The translations under genes and the position numbers were made by a program. From NCBI RefSeq assembly GCF_000614205.1, contig NZ_BAKN01000002.1:227397-291396 (forward strand): a stretch of DNA of 64,000 nucleotides. The letters run 5' to 3'. This document shows positions 8,992-17,533 of this stretch, in pieces. The number at the start of each line of letters is the position of its first letter. Position 1 is the first letter of the stretch. The notes under the pieces were generated by a model, which had not been told where the DNA came from, did no database searches, and was given only the letters and a program-made list of their open reading frames with translations. This DNA comes from Hoylesella saccharolytica JCM 17484. GTDB taxonomy: Bacteria > Bacteroidota > Bacteroidia > Bacteroidales > Bacteroidaceae.

Positions 8992-9543
8992 TCAAGGCGT
9001 TTGGTGAGTATTTTTGATAATGGTCGTATCCATTCCGACATCTATCTTTTCTATTTTAGCATTTCCTTTACCCCCAAAAGTAAAAGAATATTGGTTGTCA
9101 GAGAAATTTAATATGAAGATAATACCGCATAGTATCATCATAAAAACAAAAGCCCCTAAGATGCTTTGCAACACTCCGTGCACATAACTCTTCCACAAAG
9201 AAGAAGGTTTTATAGGTTCTATTGCTTTTTCAACAAGCGAAATGTGATTTCTACAAATGGTTTCTTCAAGGTCTCTTTTGGTTTCATCGAGTGAATTATC
9301 CAAGAACGTCTGGAGGATGGCAGTTGAGACAAGCTTATACTTATCAAGTTGACTTTGAGTGCTACTAAAGTTATTAAATTGTTCAAGATCTGCTTCAGTA
9401 GGTTCCATATCCTCATGTTCTTCCTTGAACTTTTCAATGAAACTTATCTTGTCTTCCTTGTATAGGGCATACGCTATATGCCCAATAATGTCTGCCCTGC
9501 CCTCTACAAGCAGAGAATAAATATAGTTATACTTCCTTGCCAT
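8992..9543 (-). CDS. Unknown membrane-anchored protein
   Basis: A 183-residue protein starting MARKYNYIYSLLVEGRADIIGHIAYALYKEDKISFIEKFK. The ATG at 9541-9543 was chosen; it overlaps the previous gene by 17 bases, pointing to coupled translation. The first ~125 residues are soluble, charged and helical. A single membrane segment (LQSILGAFVFMMILCGIIFIL, about 133-155) is followed by a short tail, so the bulk is probably cytoplasmic. I recognise no family. With its small upstream partner it forms an isolated pair between coaD and ruvB; such a pair could be a regulatory or defence-like cassette, but nothing in the sequence proves it. Confidence 0.6.
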   Translation of the reverse strand: MARKYNYIYSLLVEGRADIIGHIAYALYKEDKISFIEKFKEEHEDMEPTEADLEQFNNFSSTQSQLDKYKLVSTAILQTFLDNSLDETKRDLEETICRNHISLVEKAIEPIKPSSLWKSYVHGVLQSILGAFVFMMILCGIIFILNFSDNQYSFTFGGKGNAKIEKIDVGMDTTIIKNTHQTP

Positions 9544-9742
9544 AATAATGTAAGGCTCTTTCAAAAGACTCCTTTATCTTCTCTGTAGAGATATTTTGGC
9601 GAAAGACTTTTCCATAAACAGAGACAGAAACATTTAATTTGTCGTGAGATGCCACTGTTGAGAGAACGCTATGTATATCTTTTGCTTGTGACATCGTCCG
9701 CTGATTGGCTCTGTAAACAGTATCAAATGTTATCTTACACAT
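9527..9742 (-). CDS. Small hypothetical protein paired with the membrane protein gene
   Basis: A 71-residue protein, MCKITFDTVYRANQRTMSQ...KLNVSVSVYGKVFRQNISTEKIKESFERALHYYGKEV. It is basic and mixed alpha/beta with no signal peptide or membrane segment, and no family is recognised. Its 3' end overlaps the start of the next gene by 17 bases, so both are surely translated from one message. A TATATTTG box 24 bases upstream (9766-9773) gives the pair its own promoter with a very short leader. Confidence 0.55.
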   Translation of the reverse strand: MCKITFDTVYRANQRTMSQAKDIHSVLSTVASHDKLNVSVSVYGKVFRQNISTEKIKESFERALHYYGKEV

Positions 9743-9765
9743 AAGTTTCTGGTTTTGATTTTTTG

Positions 9766-9773
9766 CAAATATA
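9766..9773 (-). promoter_or_regulatory. Candidate -7 box for the unknown gene pair
   Basis: The minus strand reads TATATTTG, matching TAnnTTTG, ending about 23 bases before the ATG at 9742. No -33 element was certain. Confidence 0.4.
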
Positions 9774-9891
9774 CGAATAAAAGGTTATACCATTGCATCG
9801 AACAATAAAAAATAACAATTCGTATATACCTTAACCTTTGCTATTAAAAAGTGATGTTTCAGCCTTAAATATGCAAACTCAGAGGGTATTG

Positions 9892-10926
9892 TCAATCAAA
9901 CAATCCCGGCTGTTTGCTGCTGTCTGTAAACATATTTCGACCCAAATGACGATACGCCAGTTCGGTAACCATACGCCCGCGAGACGTTCTTTTGATAAAG
10001 CCTTCCATAATAAGATAAGGCTCATACACTTCTTCCAATGTCCCTGCATCCTCTCCTATCGCCGTAGCAATTGTAGAAACACCCACCGGACCGCCTTTAA
10101 ACTTATCAATAATGGTTAGCAATATCTTGTTATCTATTTCGTCCAGACCATACTGATCAATGTTTAATGCCGTTAGAGAAAGCCGTGCGATGGTGGTGTC
10201 AATGCTACCGTTGCCCTTTACCTGAGCAAAATCGCGCACCCGACGAAGCAGCGCATTGGCAATACGAGGTGTGCCGCGAGAACGCCGAGAGATTTCCATA
10301 GCCGCATCTTCGTCTATCGGAACGTTCAAAATACGTGCCGAACGGCGGATAATTCGAGCCAGTGTGTCGGGGTCGTAATACTCTAAATGGAGGTTGATTC
10401 CAAAGCGCGCACGCAACGGAGCAGTAAGAAGTCCGCTGCGAGTAGTAGCTCCGATAAGGGTAAAAGGATTGAGATCAATCTGTATGGAACGTGCCGACGG
10501 ACCCTTATCAATCATGATATCGATGCGATAATCTTCCATTGCAGAGTAGAGATACTCTTCTACTACGGGCGAAAGTCGATGTATTTCGTCGATAAACAAC
10601 ACGTCGTTGGTTTCGAGCGAAGTAAGAATACCTGCCAAATCACCGGGCTTATCGAGCACAGGACCGCTTGTTATCTTGAAGCCTACACCCAATTCGTTGG
10701 CAATAATGTTGCTCAACGTGGTCTTTCCTAAACCCGGAGGACCGTGCAAAAGGGTGTGATCAAGCGGCTCACCGCGATATTTGGCGGCCTCTACAAATAC
10801 TTCCAAGTTCTCCACCACCTTGTTTTGACCGCTGAAATCTTCAAATTTCGGCGGACGAAGGGCGTTTTCAAACTCTCGTTCAGAGGGACTTACATGCTCT
10901 TCTCTGATGTCGAAATCTTCTGTCAT
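9892..10926 (-). CDS. ruvB: Holliday junction branch migration ATPase RuvB
   Basis: A 344-residue AAA+ motor that drives branch migration of Holliday junctions with RuvA. Walker A is GPPGLGKT (62-69), Walker B is FIDEIHR (111-117), sensor 1 is GATTRSG (159-165), and the arginine-finger motif is LRARFG (171-176). The C-terminal winged helix carries [14 protein letters not shown]. Length and order match the family exactly. It is transcribed alone here, divergent from the P-type ATPase gene. A TAACTTTG box ends only four bases before the ATG, so the mRNA may be nearly leaderless or a slightly later start may be used. Confidence 0.97.
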   Translation of the reverse strand: MTEDFDIREEHVSPSEREFENALRPPKFEDFSGQNKVVENLEVFVEAAKYRGEPLDHTLLHGPPGLGKTTLSNIIANELGVGFKITSGPVLDKPGDLAGILTSLETNDVLFIDEIHRLSPVVEEYLYSAMEDYRIDIMIDKGPSARSIQIDLNPFTLIGATTRSGLLTAPLRARFGINLHLEYYDPDTLARIIRRSARILNVPIDEDAAMEISRRSRGTPRIANALLRRVRDFAQVKGNGSIDTTIARLSLTALNIDQYGLDEIDNKILLTIIDKFKGGPVGVSTIATAIGEDAGTLEEVYEPYLIMEGFIKRTSRGRMVTELAYRHLGRNMFTDSSKQPGLFD

Positions 10927-10930
10927 ACTG

Positions 10931-10938
10931 CAAAGTTA
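10931..10938 (-). promoter_or_regulatory. Candidate -7 box for ruvB
   Basis: The minus strand reads TAACTTTG, an exact TAnnTTTG match. It lies four bases before the ruvB ATG, which implies an almost leaderless message if it is used. Confidence 0.4.
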
Positions 10939-10974
10939 CGCTTTTTTTGCAACTCGGTTGCATCTTTTTACGGC

Positions 10975-10982
10975 TAACTTTG
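10975..10982 (+). promoter_or_regulatory. Candidate -7 box for the P-type ATPase gene
   Basis: TAACTTTG on the plus strand gives a leader of about 75 bases. It is the same octamer used divergently by ruvB 37 bases away. Confidence 0.4.
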
Positions 10983-11064
10983 CACAACAAACAATGAGAG
11001 AAGGAGTTTCAAACCAATCGCTTAGCAACTCAACAACTTATCTGTTGAATAACTTTTTAAAACA

Positions 11065-13086
11065 ATGGAACACGAAGAAGAAATAAAATTATGGCAGCCC
11101 ATACTATCGGGATTACTGCTCATTACAGGGCTTGTGATGGCGTGGAACCCAGTGACATGGTTTCAAAACCCATACATACAATTGGCATGGTATATCGTTG
11201 CATTTCTGCCCGTAGGCCTCAACGTAATACACGAAGCGTGGGAATATGCACAAAAAGGCGATTATTTCAGCGAATTTATGCTAATGAGTGTTGCCTGTAT
11301 CGGAGCTTTCTGTATCGGCGAATACCCTGAAGCAGTGGCTGTGATGTGGCTGTACTGCATCGGTGAGATGCTGCAAGACAGGGCGGTAGATAAAGCCCGA
11401 GACAACATCAGCAGTTTAATCGCGTTCCGACCGGATAGGGTTAGAGTGCTGAAACCTGAAAAACAAGAGGTGTTGCAAACATCAGTTACGGAGTTTTCTG
11501 ACTTGGAAAAGACAACAATTGAAGCACAAACCGCATATATTTCCACATCAGGGAATACGGTGTTTATGGCTCCTGAAACGGTAGAAATTGGCGATATAAT
11601 CGAGGTTTTACCGGGCGAGAGGGTTCCGTTGGATGGTCGGTTGCTTTCCGAAACAGAGTTCAACGGACATGAGGAAACCATTTCCACCGATTTCTCCACA
11701 GTAAAACAGCAGCAGAATAGCACCTTTTCAACCTTCAACACAGCCGCACTTACCGGCGAAAGTATGCCCAGAACCATTGTGCCGGGCGAAGAAGTGTTGG
11801 CCGGAATGATTGTTTTAGAACAGGCAGTACGCATTGAAGTAACGAGAAAATCGAAAGATTCGGCCATTTCGCGCATTTTAAACATGGTGGAGGAGGCGGC
11901 CGAACGCAAAGCACCTACCGAACTTTTTGTACGTAAATTTGCACACATCTACACGCCGATAGTGATTGTTTTGGCTGTTTTCACCGTGCTTCTACCTTAT
12001 TTATATACATTTATTGCACCTGATTTTCATTATCAGTTCAGCACATGGCTCAACCGTGCGCTGGTATTTCTGGTTATTTCGTGTCCCTGTGCCTTGGTTA
12101 TCAGCGTCCCGTTAAGCTATTTTGCGGGTATCGGAACAGCCTCTAAACAGGGCATTCTTTTCAAAGGAGGTAACTATTTGGACGCCATCACCAACGTGGA
12201 TACGGTAGTTTTCGACAAAACCGGAACATTGACAACAGGCGAGTTTACCGTGCAACAGATCAGCGGAATAGACAAAACAGACCTGCAAACCATTGTTGCC
12301 ATGGAGCGAAACAGTAACCACCCTATTGCGCAGGCTATCGTAAAAGGGCACGAAGACAAAGGGAAAATCAATGCAAAGGATATTCCCGGATACGGACTTG
12401 CTGCGGAAATAGAAGGGCAGATATGGCTTGTAGGTACTTTGCGACTGCTCGAAAAAGAAGGCATTACTTATCCCGACGAACTGAAAAATATACCTGAAAC
12501 AATTGTAGCGTGTGCTAAAAACAACCGTTTTATCGGCTATATACTACTGGCAGACACGGTAAAAGTCGACGCAAAGCAAACAATTGATAGGCTGAGAAAC
12601 ATGGGGGTGCGCCATATCGAGATGCTTTCGGGCGATAAACAGGCTTTGGTTCAGAAGGTGGCCACACAGTTGGGCATTGACCAAGCCACAGGAAACTTGC
12701 TGCCCGAGGATAAAGCTCGACGCATAGAAGAGCTGAAATCTATCGGTAAAATGGTGGCTTTTGTGGGCGACGGCATCAATGATGCACCCGTATTGGCGTT
12801 GAGTGATGTGGGCGTTGCAATGGGTGCTATGGGCGCAGATATGGCCATCGAGACTGCCGATATTGTGTTGCAGACCGACCATCCTTCGCGTTTGCCGCAG
12901 GCTATTACCATCGGGCGCCGCACCCGTAACATCGTTTTGCAAAACATTGCTTTTGCCATCGGCATCAAAGTGCTGTTTATGGTGCTCGGTCTTTGGGGTA
13001 TCGCCAACTTATGGGAAGCTGTTTTTGCAGATAGTGGTGTAGCTTTACTTGCCGTATTGAATGCCTTACGAATACGAAAGGCTTAA
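11065..13086 (+). CDS. Heavy-metal P1B-type ATPase (Zn/Cd exporter type)
   Basis: A 673-residue P-type ATPase. The membrane metal motif is SCPCALVISVPL (C340-P-C342). The phosphorylated Asp is D384 in DKTGTLT, followed by NHPIAQAI (HP motif) and GDGINDAPVLA in the hinge. A Lys in the seventh and an Asp in the eighth helix (GIKVLFM... and FADSGVALLAVLNAL) match the Zn/Cd/Pb class (ZntA-like). There is no N-terminal HMA or Cys-rich metal domain; the chain starts almost directly at the membrane region. The actuator domain holds two unusual inserts (~130-160 and ~192-216), polar and Ser/Thr-rich, before FNTAALTGESMPR. It stands alone, without a visible metal-responsive regulator. Confidence 0.9.
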   Translation: MEHEEEIKLWQPILSGLLLITGLVMAWNPVTWFQNPYIQLAWYIVAFLPVGLNVIHEAWEYAQKGDYFSEFMLMSVACIGAFCIGEYPEAVAVMWLYCIGEMLQDRAVDKARDNISSLIAFRPDRVRVLKPEKQEVLQTSVTEFSDLEKTTIEAQTAYISTSGNTVFMAPETVEIGDIIEVLPGERVPLDGRLLSETEFNGHEETISTDFSTVKQQQNSTFSTFNTAALTGESMPRTIVPGEEVLAGMIVLEQAVRIEVTRKSKDSAISRILNMVEEAAERKAPTELFVRKFAHIYTPIVIVLAVFTVLLPYLYTFIAPDFHYQFSTWLNRALVFLVISCPCALVISVPLSYFAGIGTASKQGILFKGGNYLDAITNVDTVVFDKTGTLTTGEFTVQQISGIDKTDLQTIVAMERNSNHPIAQAIVKGHEDKGKINAKDIPGYGLAAEIEGQIWLVGTLRLLEKEGITYPDELKNIPETIVACAKNNRFIGYILLADTVKVDAKQTIDRLRNMGVRHIEMLSGDKQALVQKVATQLGIDQATGNLLPEDKARRIEELKSIGKMVAFVGDGINDAPVLALSDVGVAMGAMGADMAIETADIVLQTDHPSRLPQAITIGRRTRNIVLQNIAFAIGIKVLFMVLGLWGIANLWEAVFADSGVALLAVLNALRIRKA

Positions 13087-13382
13087 AGCTTGAACAGCAT
13101 CAATAAACCGCAAGCACGATGTTTCGATAAAATCGATAAAAAGAAAAGCTATTGCCTATACATCAGGCGGACAAAAAAGAGAAGCATTAAACATTTTAAT
13201 CGTTTTGTTAAAACGAAAAAAGGTAAAGAAAGAAATACGTGCATATTTGCCCGAAAAATAATTCCGGCTGCATAGAGGCGCGTATTTCTGCTTTTACTAA
13301 TCACTTCATAAACACCTCATTAACAGCAGGTTATCCCTTAAAACATCTCTTTCAAGACATACTTTCATTGTTCTTCACTGGC

Positions 13383-13485
13383 AAAAGCTATCCTTTTAGA
13401 GTGCAAAAGCTATGCTTTCAGCTTCTAAAAGCTATGGTTTTGCATGGTAAAAGCATAGCTTTTGCAACTCAAAACCATAGCTTTT
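13383..13485. repeat. 22-bp-period array, copy 1 (five units)
   Basis: Five 15-bp cores lie at 13383, 13405, 13427, 13449 and 13471, separated by 7-bp unlike linkers. The cores are AAAAGCTATCCTTTT, AAAAGCTATGCTTTC, AAAAGCTATGGTTTT, AAAAGCATAGCTTTT and AAAACCATAGCTTTT. The third and fifth are exact reverse complements. The array is flanked by the direct repeat TTTCATTGTTC (13363-13373 and 13490-13500). Confidence 0.9.
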
Positions 13486-13751
13486 ACTTTTTCATTGTTC
13501 AGTAAAGATATTTTGGCTATTCTGAGTTTACAATTCAGAAGCTTTATTTTTCCTTATTTCATTACTATTGGTTGTGTTAAAATAAAATCGATTTTTACTT
13601 ATATTCAACCAGGGAATACACCTTTTCAATGATAGATCTATTCTTTCCTCTCTAAACTAAGAATGGGGGTATTCTATCAAGCCGTCCCCTATAATGCCTA
13701 CTTCTAACTGACCATCCACTGTCAAATAGTACAATTTTGTTCTTTTTATTA

Positions 13752-13782
13752 TTGCATTTGTTAGTAATTGTATTATTTTTGT
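13752..13782 (+). promoter_or_regulatory. Candidate promoter for the TonB-dependent receptor
   Basis: A -33-like ATTG (13752-13755) and a -7 box TATTTTTG (13775-13782) are separated by 19 bases, the normal Bacteroidetes spacing. The predicted leader is about 65 bases. Confidence 0.4.
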
Positions 13783-13856
13783 CGGATAAGATAGGTGATC
13801 CTACGGACAGTTGGTAGGGTATCTATGTCTACATCCAATTTTTAATTAAACAATAG

Positions 13857-16241
13857 ATGCGGATATACAGTCTATTATGTTTGGCCTTCCTACTCGTCTA
13901 TAACGGTTTTGCCCAAACAGGAATCATCCAAGGGCGCGTCATCAATGACAAGAACAACGAACCACTAGAGTTTGCAACAGTACAAGTACAAGGAACTTCT
14001 CTCGGGGCGAAAACCTCTATAGAAGGAACATTTACAATCAATGGCGTACAACCTGGTTTCCACAAAATCATCGTCAGCATGGTAGGCTTCGAGACTAAAA
14101 TCTCCGAGGAACTACAAGTACTAGGTAACCAAACGACTTTTATAGATATTATGGTTAGCGAAGCCTCTACAACGCTCAAAGAAGTTTTAGTTAGCCCCAA
14201 TCTATTGCTTCGCCCTACCGAGAGTCCGGTCTCGTTACTCACTTTAGCAGCTCAGCAGATTGAGAAGAGTGCTGGGGCCAATCGCGATGTTTCCAAACTG
14301 GTGCAGATTCTGCCAGGAGTTGGTGCCACGGCTCCTAATCGGAACGATCTCATCATACGCGGTGGAGGCCCCACAGAGAATGTTTTTTACCTAGATGGCA
14401 TAGAGATCCCAGTGATCAATCACTTTGCCACACAAGGCGCATCGGGAGGCGTTGTCGGCATCATTAACCCCGACTTTGTGCGCGAGATCAGTTTCTATAC
14501 AGGAGCTTTCCCTGCTAACAGGCCCAATACGCTTAGCTCTGTGATGGAGATCAAGCAAAAAGATGGTAGCAGAGACAGACTGCATACAAAGGTTGCGGTA
14601 GGAGCATCGGATGCAGGGATTACCTTAGACGGCCCTTTGGGCAAGGATGCATCGTTCATCGTCTCTTTTCGTCAATCTTATTTGCAGTGGTTATTTAAGG
14701 CAATTGGCTTGCCTTTTTTGCCTACCTACAACGACTTTCAAATGAAATACAAATGGCGCATCAACCCGCATCATGAGATTACGGTGATTGGTATTGGTGC
14801 TATTGACAACATGCGCCTCAATAGAGACCTTGAGCAGACTGGTACCGAGGCGCAGAAATACATACTAGGTTACCTGCCCGAGTATTCTCAGTGGAACTAT
14901 ACCTTCGGTTTGGCCTACAAACACTACGGCAAACGCTTCGTCGATAGTTGGATTCTAAGCCGAAACATGCTGCGCAACGCAGGTGTAAAGTATAAAGATA
15001 ACGATAAGTCGGCATCCAAAATATCCGACTACCAATCGGATGAAGCCGAGATCAAACTACGCTACGAGCGCAACTATACTACGCTGCCTATCAAACTGAA
15101 CTTTGGAGCTGGCATCAAGTACAGCAACTATGTCAATGATGTCTATCGCTTACAGTTCACCTCGGGAAATGTTGTCCCCTTCCAATACCACAGTAGCATC
15201 GACCTGCTTTCTTATCAAGGATTCGTGCAAGCTTCGGATCAGTACCTTAACAATCGGTTCAAGGTTTCACTTGGAGTAAATTTAGTGGGCAACACTTTCA
15301 CAACTAGCATGAGTAATCCACTCAAGCAGTTGTCGCCTAGACTATCGCTATCGTATTCATTTTCGGAAGACTTCGACCTCAATGCCAACATTGGTCGCTA
15401 TGCGATGCCTCCCTCCTACACAACGATGGGTTATCGCAATACCGAGGGAAACTATGTCAATCGCAACAATGGCCTTAAGTATATCACCTCCAATCAAGCT
15501 ATTCTGGGCATGGAATATCATCCAGGTAACTTCCTACGTTTCTCTCTTGAGAGCTTCTATAAGCAGTATAGCAACTATCCTATTTCCCTTACCGACGGAA
15601 TTAGTTTGGCCAGTAAGGGAGTGGACTATGGACAAGTTGGCGATGAGGCCGTTATGTCTACGGGCGACGGTAGGGCCTATGGTGTGGAAGTAGTGGCTAA
15701 GCTTATGGGTTGGCATGATATAGATCTGACTGCTTCGTACACGCTTTTTAGGAGTGAGTTTACAGACAAAAATGGCATCTATCGACCCTCTTCTTGGGAT
15801 ACGAGGCACATTCTAAATCTCACAACAAGCTACAAGTTACCTAAAGGCTGGTATCTCTCGGCTCGCTGGCGTTACATAGGAGGCGCTCCTTATTCGCCTA
15901 TTGATGTAGAGCGTTCTACAAACAAGGCCGCTTGGTCTATTACCAATCAGGCCTATACCGACTACGAGCGATTCAATACACTACGCCTTGCCGATGCTCA
16001 TCAGCTGGATGTGCGCTTGGATAAGGAGTTCTATTTCAAGCATTGGATGCTCAATCTATATCTCGATGTGCAGAATGCCTACATCAGCAATATGCCATCC
16101 AAGCCGATATATACCAATCGTGATACTGAGGGACGTGTAATGGATGACCCCATTTCACCCGATACCAAACAGTTGCTTCGTACACTGGTGTACTATAGTG
16201 GAACAATTCTCCCCACGGTAGGGATTATGATTAAGTTCTAA
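13857..16241 (+). CDS. TonB-dependent outer-membrane receptor with carboxypeptidase-regulatory domain
   Basis: A 794-residue receptor. A signal peptide (MRIYSLLCLAFLLVYNGFAQ) precedes a CarboxypepD_reg-like domain (about 22-105: IIQGRVINDKNNEPLEFATVQVQGTSLGAKT). A plug follows (about 115-235), including LPGVGATAPNRNDLIIRGGGPTENVFYLDGIEIP. The rest is a beta-barrel ending in ...TVGIMIKF with the usual C-terminal aromatic. It imports an unidentified ligand across the outer membrane using TonB/ExbBD. No SusD-like partner or cognate sigma/anti-sigma is adjacent, so it is not a SusC-type system. A strong hairpin terminator follows at 16268. The ligand is unknown. Confidence 0.9.
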   Translation: MRIYSLLCLAFLLVYNGFAQTGIIQGRVINDKNNEPLEFATVQVQGTSLGAKTSIEGTFTINGVQPGFHKIIVSMVGFETKISEELQVLGNQTTFIDIMVSEASTTLKEVLVSPNLLLRPTESPVSLLTLAAQQIEKSAGANRDVSKLVQILPGVGATAPNRNDLIIRGGGPTENVFYLDGIEIPVINHFATQGASGGVVGIINPDFVREISFYTGAFPANRPNTLSSVMEIKQKDGSRDRLHTKVAVGASDAGITLDGPLGKDASFIVSFRQSYLQWLFKAIGLPFLPTYNDFQMKYKWRINPHHEITVIGIGAIDNMRLNRDLEQTGTEAQKYILGYLPEYSQWNYTFGLAYKHYGKRFVDSWILSRNMLRNAGVKYKDNDKSASKISDYQSDEAEIKLRYERNYTTLPIKLNFGAGIKYSNYVNDVYRLQFTSGNVVPFQYHSSIDLLSYQGFVQASDQYLNNRFKVSLGVNLVGNTFTTSMSNPLKQLSPRLSLSYSFSEDFDLNANIGRYAMPPSYTTMGYRNTEGNYVNRNNGLKYITSNQAILGMEYHPGNFLRFSLESFYKQYSNYPISLTDGISLASKGVDYGQVGDEAVMSTGDGRAYGVEVVAKLMGWHDIDLTASYTLFRSEFTDKNGIYRPSSWDTRHILNLTTSYKLPKGWYLSARWRYIGGAPYSPIDVERSTNKAAWSITNQAYTDYERFNTLRLADAHQLDVRLDKEFYFKHWMLNLYLDVQNAYISNMPSKPIYTNRDTEGRVMDDPISPDTKQLLRTLVYYSGTILPTVGIMIKF

Positions 16242-16267
16242 ACGAACAACTTACAGATAGCAGAAAT

Positions 16268-16303
16268 GGCTGTATCAAGAGAGCATCTGATACAGCCTTT
16301 TTT
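16268..16303 (+). terminator. Rho-independent terminator after the TonB receptor
   Basis: The arms GGCTGTATCA and TGATACAGCC are exact reverse complements around a 10-base loop and are followed at once by six T residues. It starts 26 bases past the stop codon. Confidence 0.85.
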
Positions 16304-16432
16304 GTCTAACCCCAAGGTTTCACCACGAAGTCCCCTTGAAAAAACACCCCCAATGAACTTTACTAAAGACTATCTAACCAAGAAATCAAAGGGGCTAACA
16401 CCATTTTGATACCGAGTTTACGCTTTTCTGAT

Positions 16433-16440
16433 TACCTTTG
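16433..16440 (+). promoter_or_regulatory. Candidate -7 box for the AlkZ-like gene
   Basis: TACCTTTG matches TAnnTTTG and gives a short leader of about 22 bases to the ATG at 16469. Confidence 0.4.
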
Positions 16441-16468
16441 CAAGAAGTAAACGTCCCACACAAAAGAC

Positions 16469-17533
16469 ATGAAAAAAATAAATATCCCAATGGTTCGGCT
16501 TCGCGCCCAACAGCTAATTAGCCCCGATTTTACCGAAGTAAAAGATGTAGTAGCCTGGATGGGGGCCATACAAGCACAACAACCCCGAATGGCAAAGCTG
16601 GCACTAGGAATACGTACACGTGGCGCAACGATGGAGCAAATCAGGCAAGCCCTCGATCGTGGAGAGATTCTTCGCACCCACGTACTACGCCCTACATGGC
16701 ATTATGTAAGCCCAAAGGATATACGTTGGATGCTCAATTTGTCGTGTAACAGACTGAAATCTGCCTACGCATCGTCGATGAAAGGGCACGGACTGCACAT
16801 CACCGAGCAGATGTACGATACCGCTAACCAGCATATCTATGATATGTTGACCGGTGGAAAGAGTCTTACCAAACAGCAAATTACAGAACGAATGGCTGAG
16901 AAAGGCTTACCTTCGGACACTGTTTTTATGAACTTTTTTTTGGAGAATGCCGAATGCGAGGCACTGATTTGCAGCGGTCCTGAAGTGGGAAACGCACATA
17001 CCTACATGCTCTTAGACGAGCGAGTAGCCCCTATGCCCTTACCCACAAAAGACGAGGCATTGAGCATATTGGCACGCAATTACTTTAGAAGTCATGCCCC
17101 CGCAACGTTAGACGACTTCTGTTGGTGGTCGGGATTGTCAATGAAAGAGGCACGATTGGGCGTTGATATTATTGAGAAAGAGCTTCAAAAGGTCGTTTCC
17201 AACGATAAAACTTACCTGTTACACGAATCTTGTTCAATCGATATCAAAGAGAAAGAAAGTTTTATCTTTCTGCCTGCTTACGACGAATACATCATTGCCT
17301 ACAAGTATCGCGGCGATGTATTGCAAGCTTCTCACAACAGCAAAGCATTTACTAACAACGGTATTTTCTTTCCCGTTATCTTACAAAATGGCAGGGTGAC
17401 GGGTAATTGGAAAATGACTTTGACACGCCGAAATATCGCCATCAACACGTCTTATTTTGATAACGACGCCCTAACAAATTTGTCTGCAGCTGAAGAAAAA
17501 GCCCGTTTGCAACTTATTTCGTTCCATAACTAA
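16469..17533 (+). CDS. Winged-helix protein of the AlkZ/HTH_42 DNA glycosylase family
   Basis: A 354-residue protein opening RLRAQQLISPDFTEVKDVVAWMGAIQAQQPRMAKLALGIRTRGAT and continuing HVLRPTWHYVSPKDIRWML. This is the PF06224 'winged helix DNA-binding' family that includes the interstrand-crosslink glycosylase AlkZ. The QAQ at about residues 31-33 occupies the place of the catalytic QxQ motif of AlkZ; that assignment comes from my knowledge of the family and is moderate. A role in removing alkylated or crosslinked bases is likely but not proven. Its 3' end overlaps the convergent hydrolase-methyltransferase gene by 20 bases. There is no natural-product cluster nearby, so it is probably a general repair enzyme. 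Confidence 0.8.
   Translation: MKKINIPMVRLRAQQLISPDFTEVKDVVAWMGAIQAQQPRMAKLALGIRTRGATMEQIRQALDRGEILRTHVLRPTWHYVSPKDIRWMLNLSCNRLKSAYASSMKGHGLHITEQMYDTANQHIYDMLTGGKSLTKQQITERMAEKGLPSDTVFMNFFLENAECEALICSGPEVGNAHTYMLLDERVAPMPLPTKDEALSILARNYFRSHAPATLDDFCWWSGLSMKEARLGVDIIEKELQKVVSNDKTYLLHESCSIDIKEKESFIFLPAYDEYIIAYKYRGDVLQASHNSKAFTNNGIFFPVILQNGRVTGNWKMTLTRRNIAINTSYFDNDALTNLSAAEEKARLQLISFHN

Larger units (their letters stand above)
13087..13856. other. 770-bp non-coding gap with a 22-bp-period array
   Basis: The region holds the five-unit array at 13383-13485 and the likely TonB-receptor promoter near 13752-13782. Short open frames on the plus strand (13090-13505) lack family-like composition and run through the repeat, so they are not called. 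Confidence 0.6.

Noticed and set aside
13090..13505. Short plus-strand frames after the P-type ATPase gene
   Set aside because: They run through the repeat array, have no ribosome-site support and no family-like sequence.
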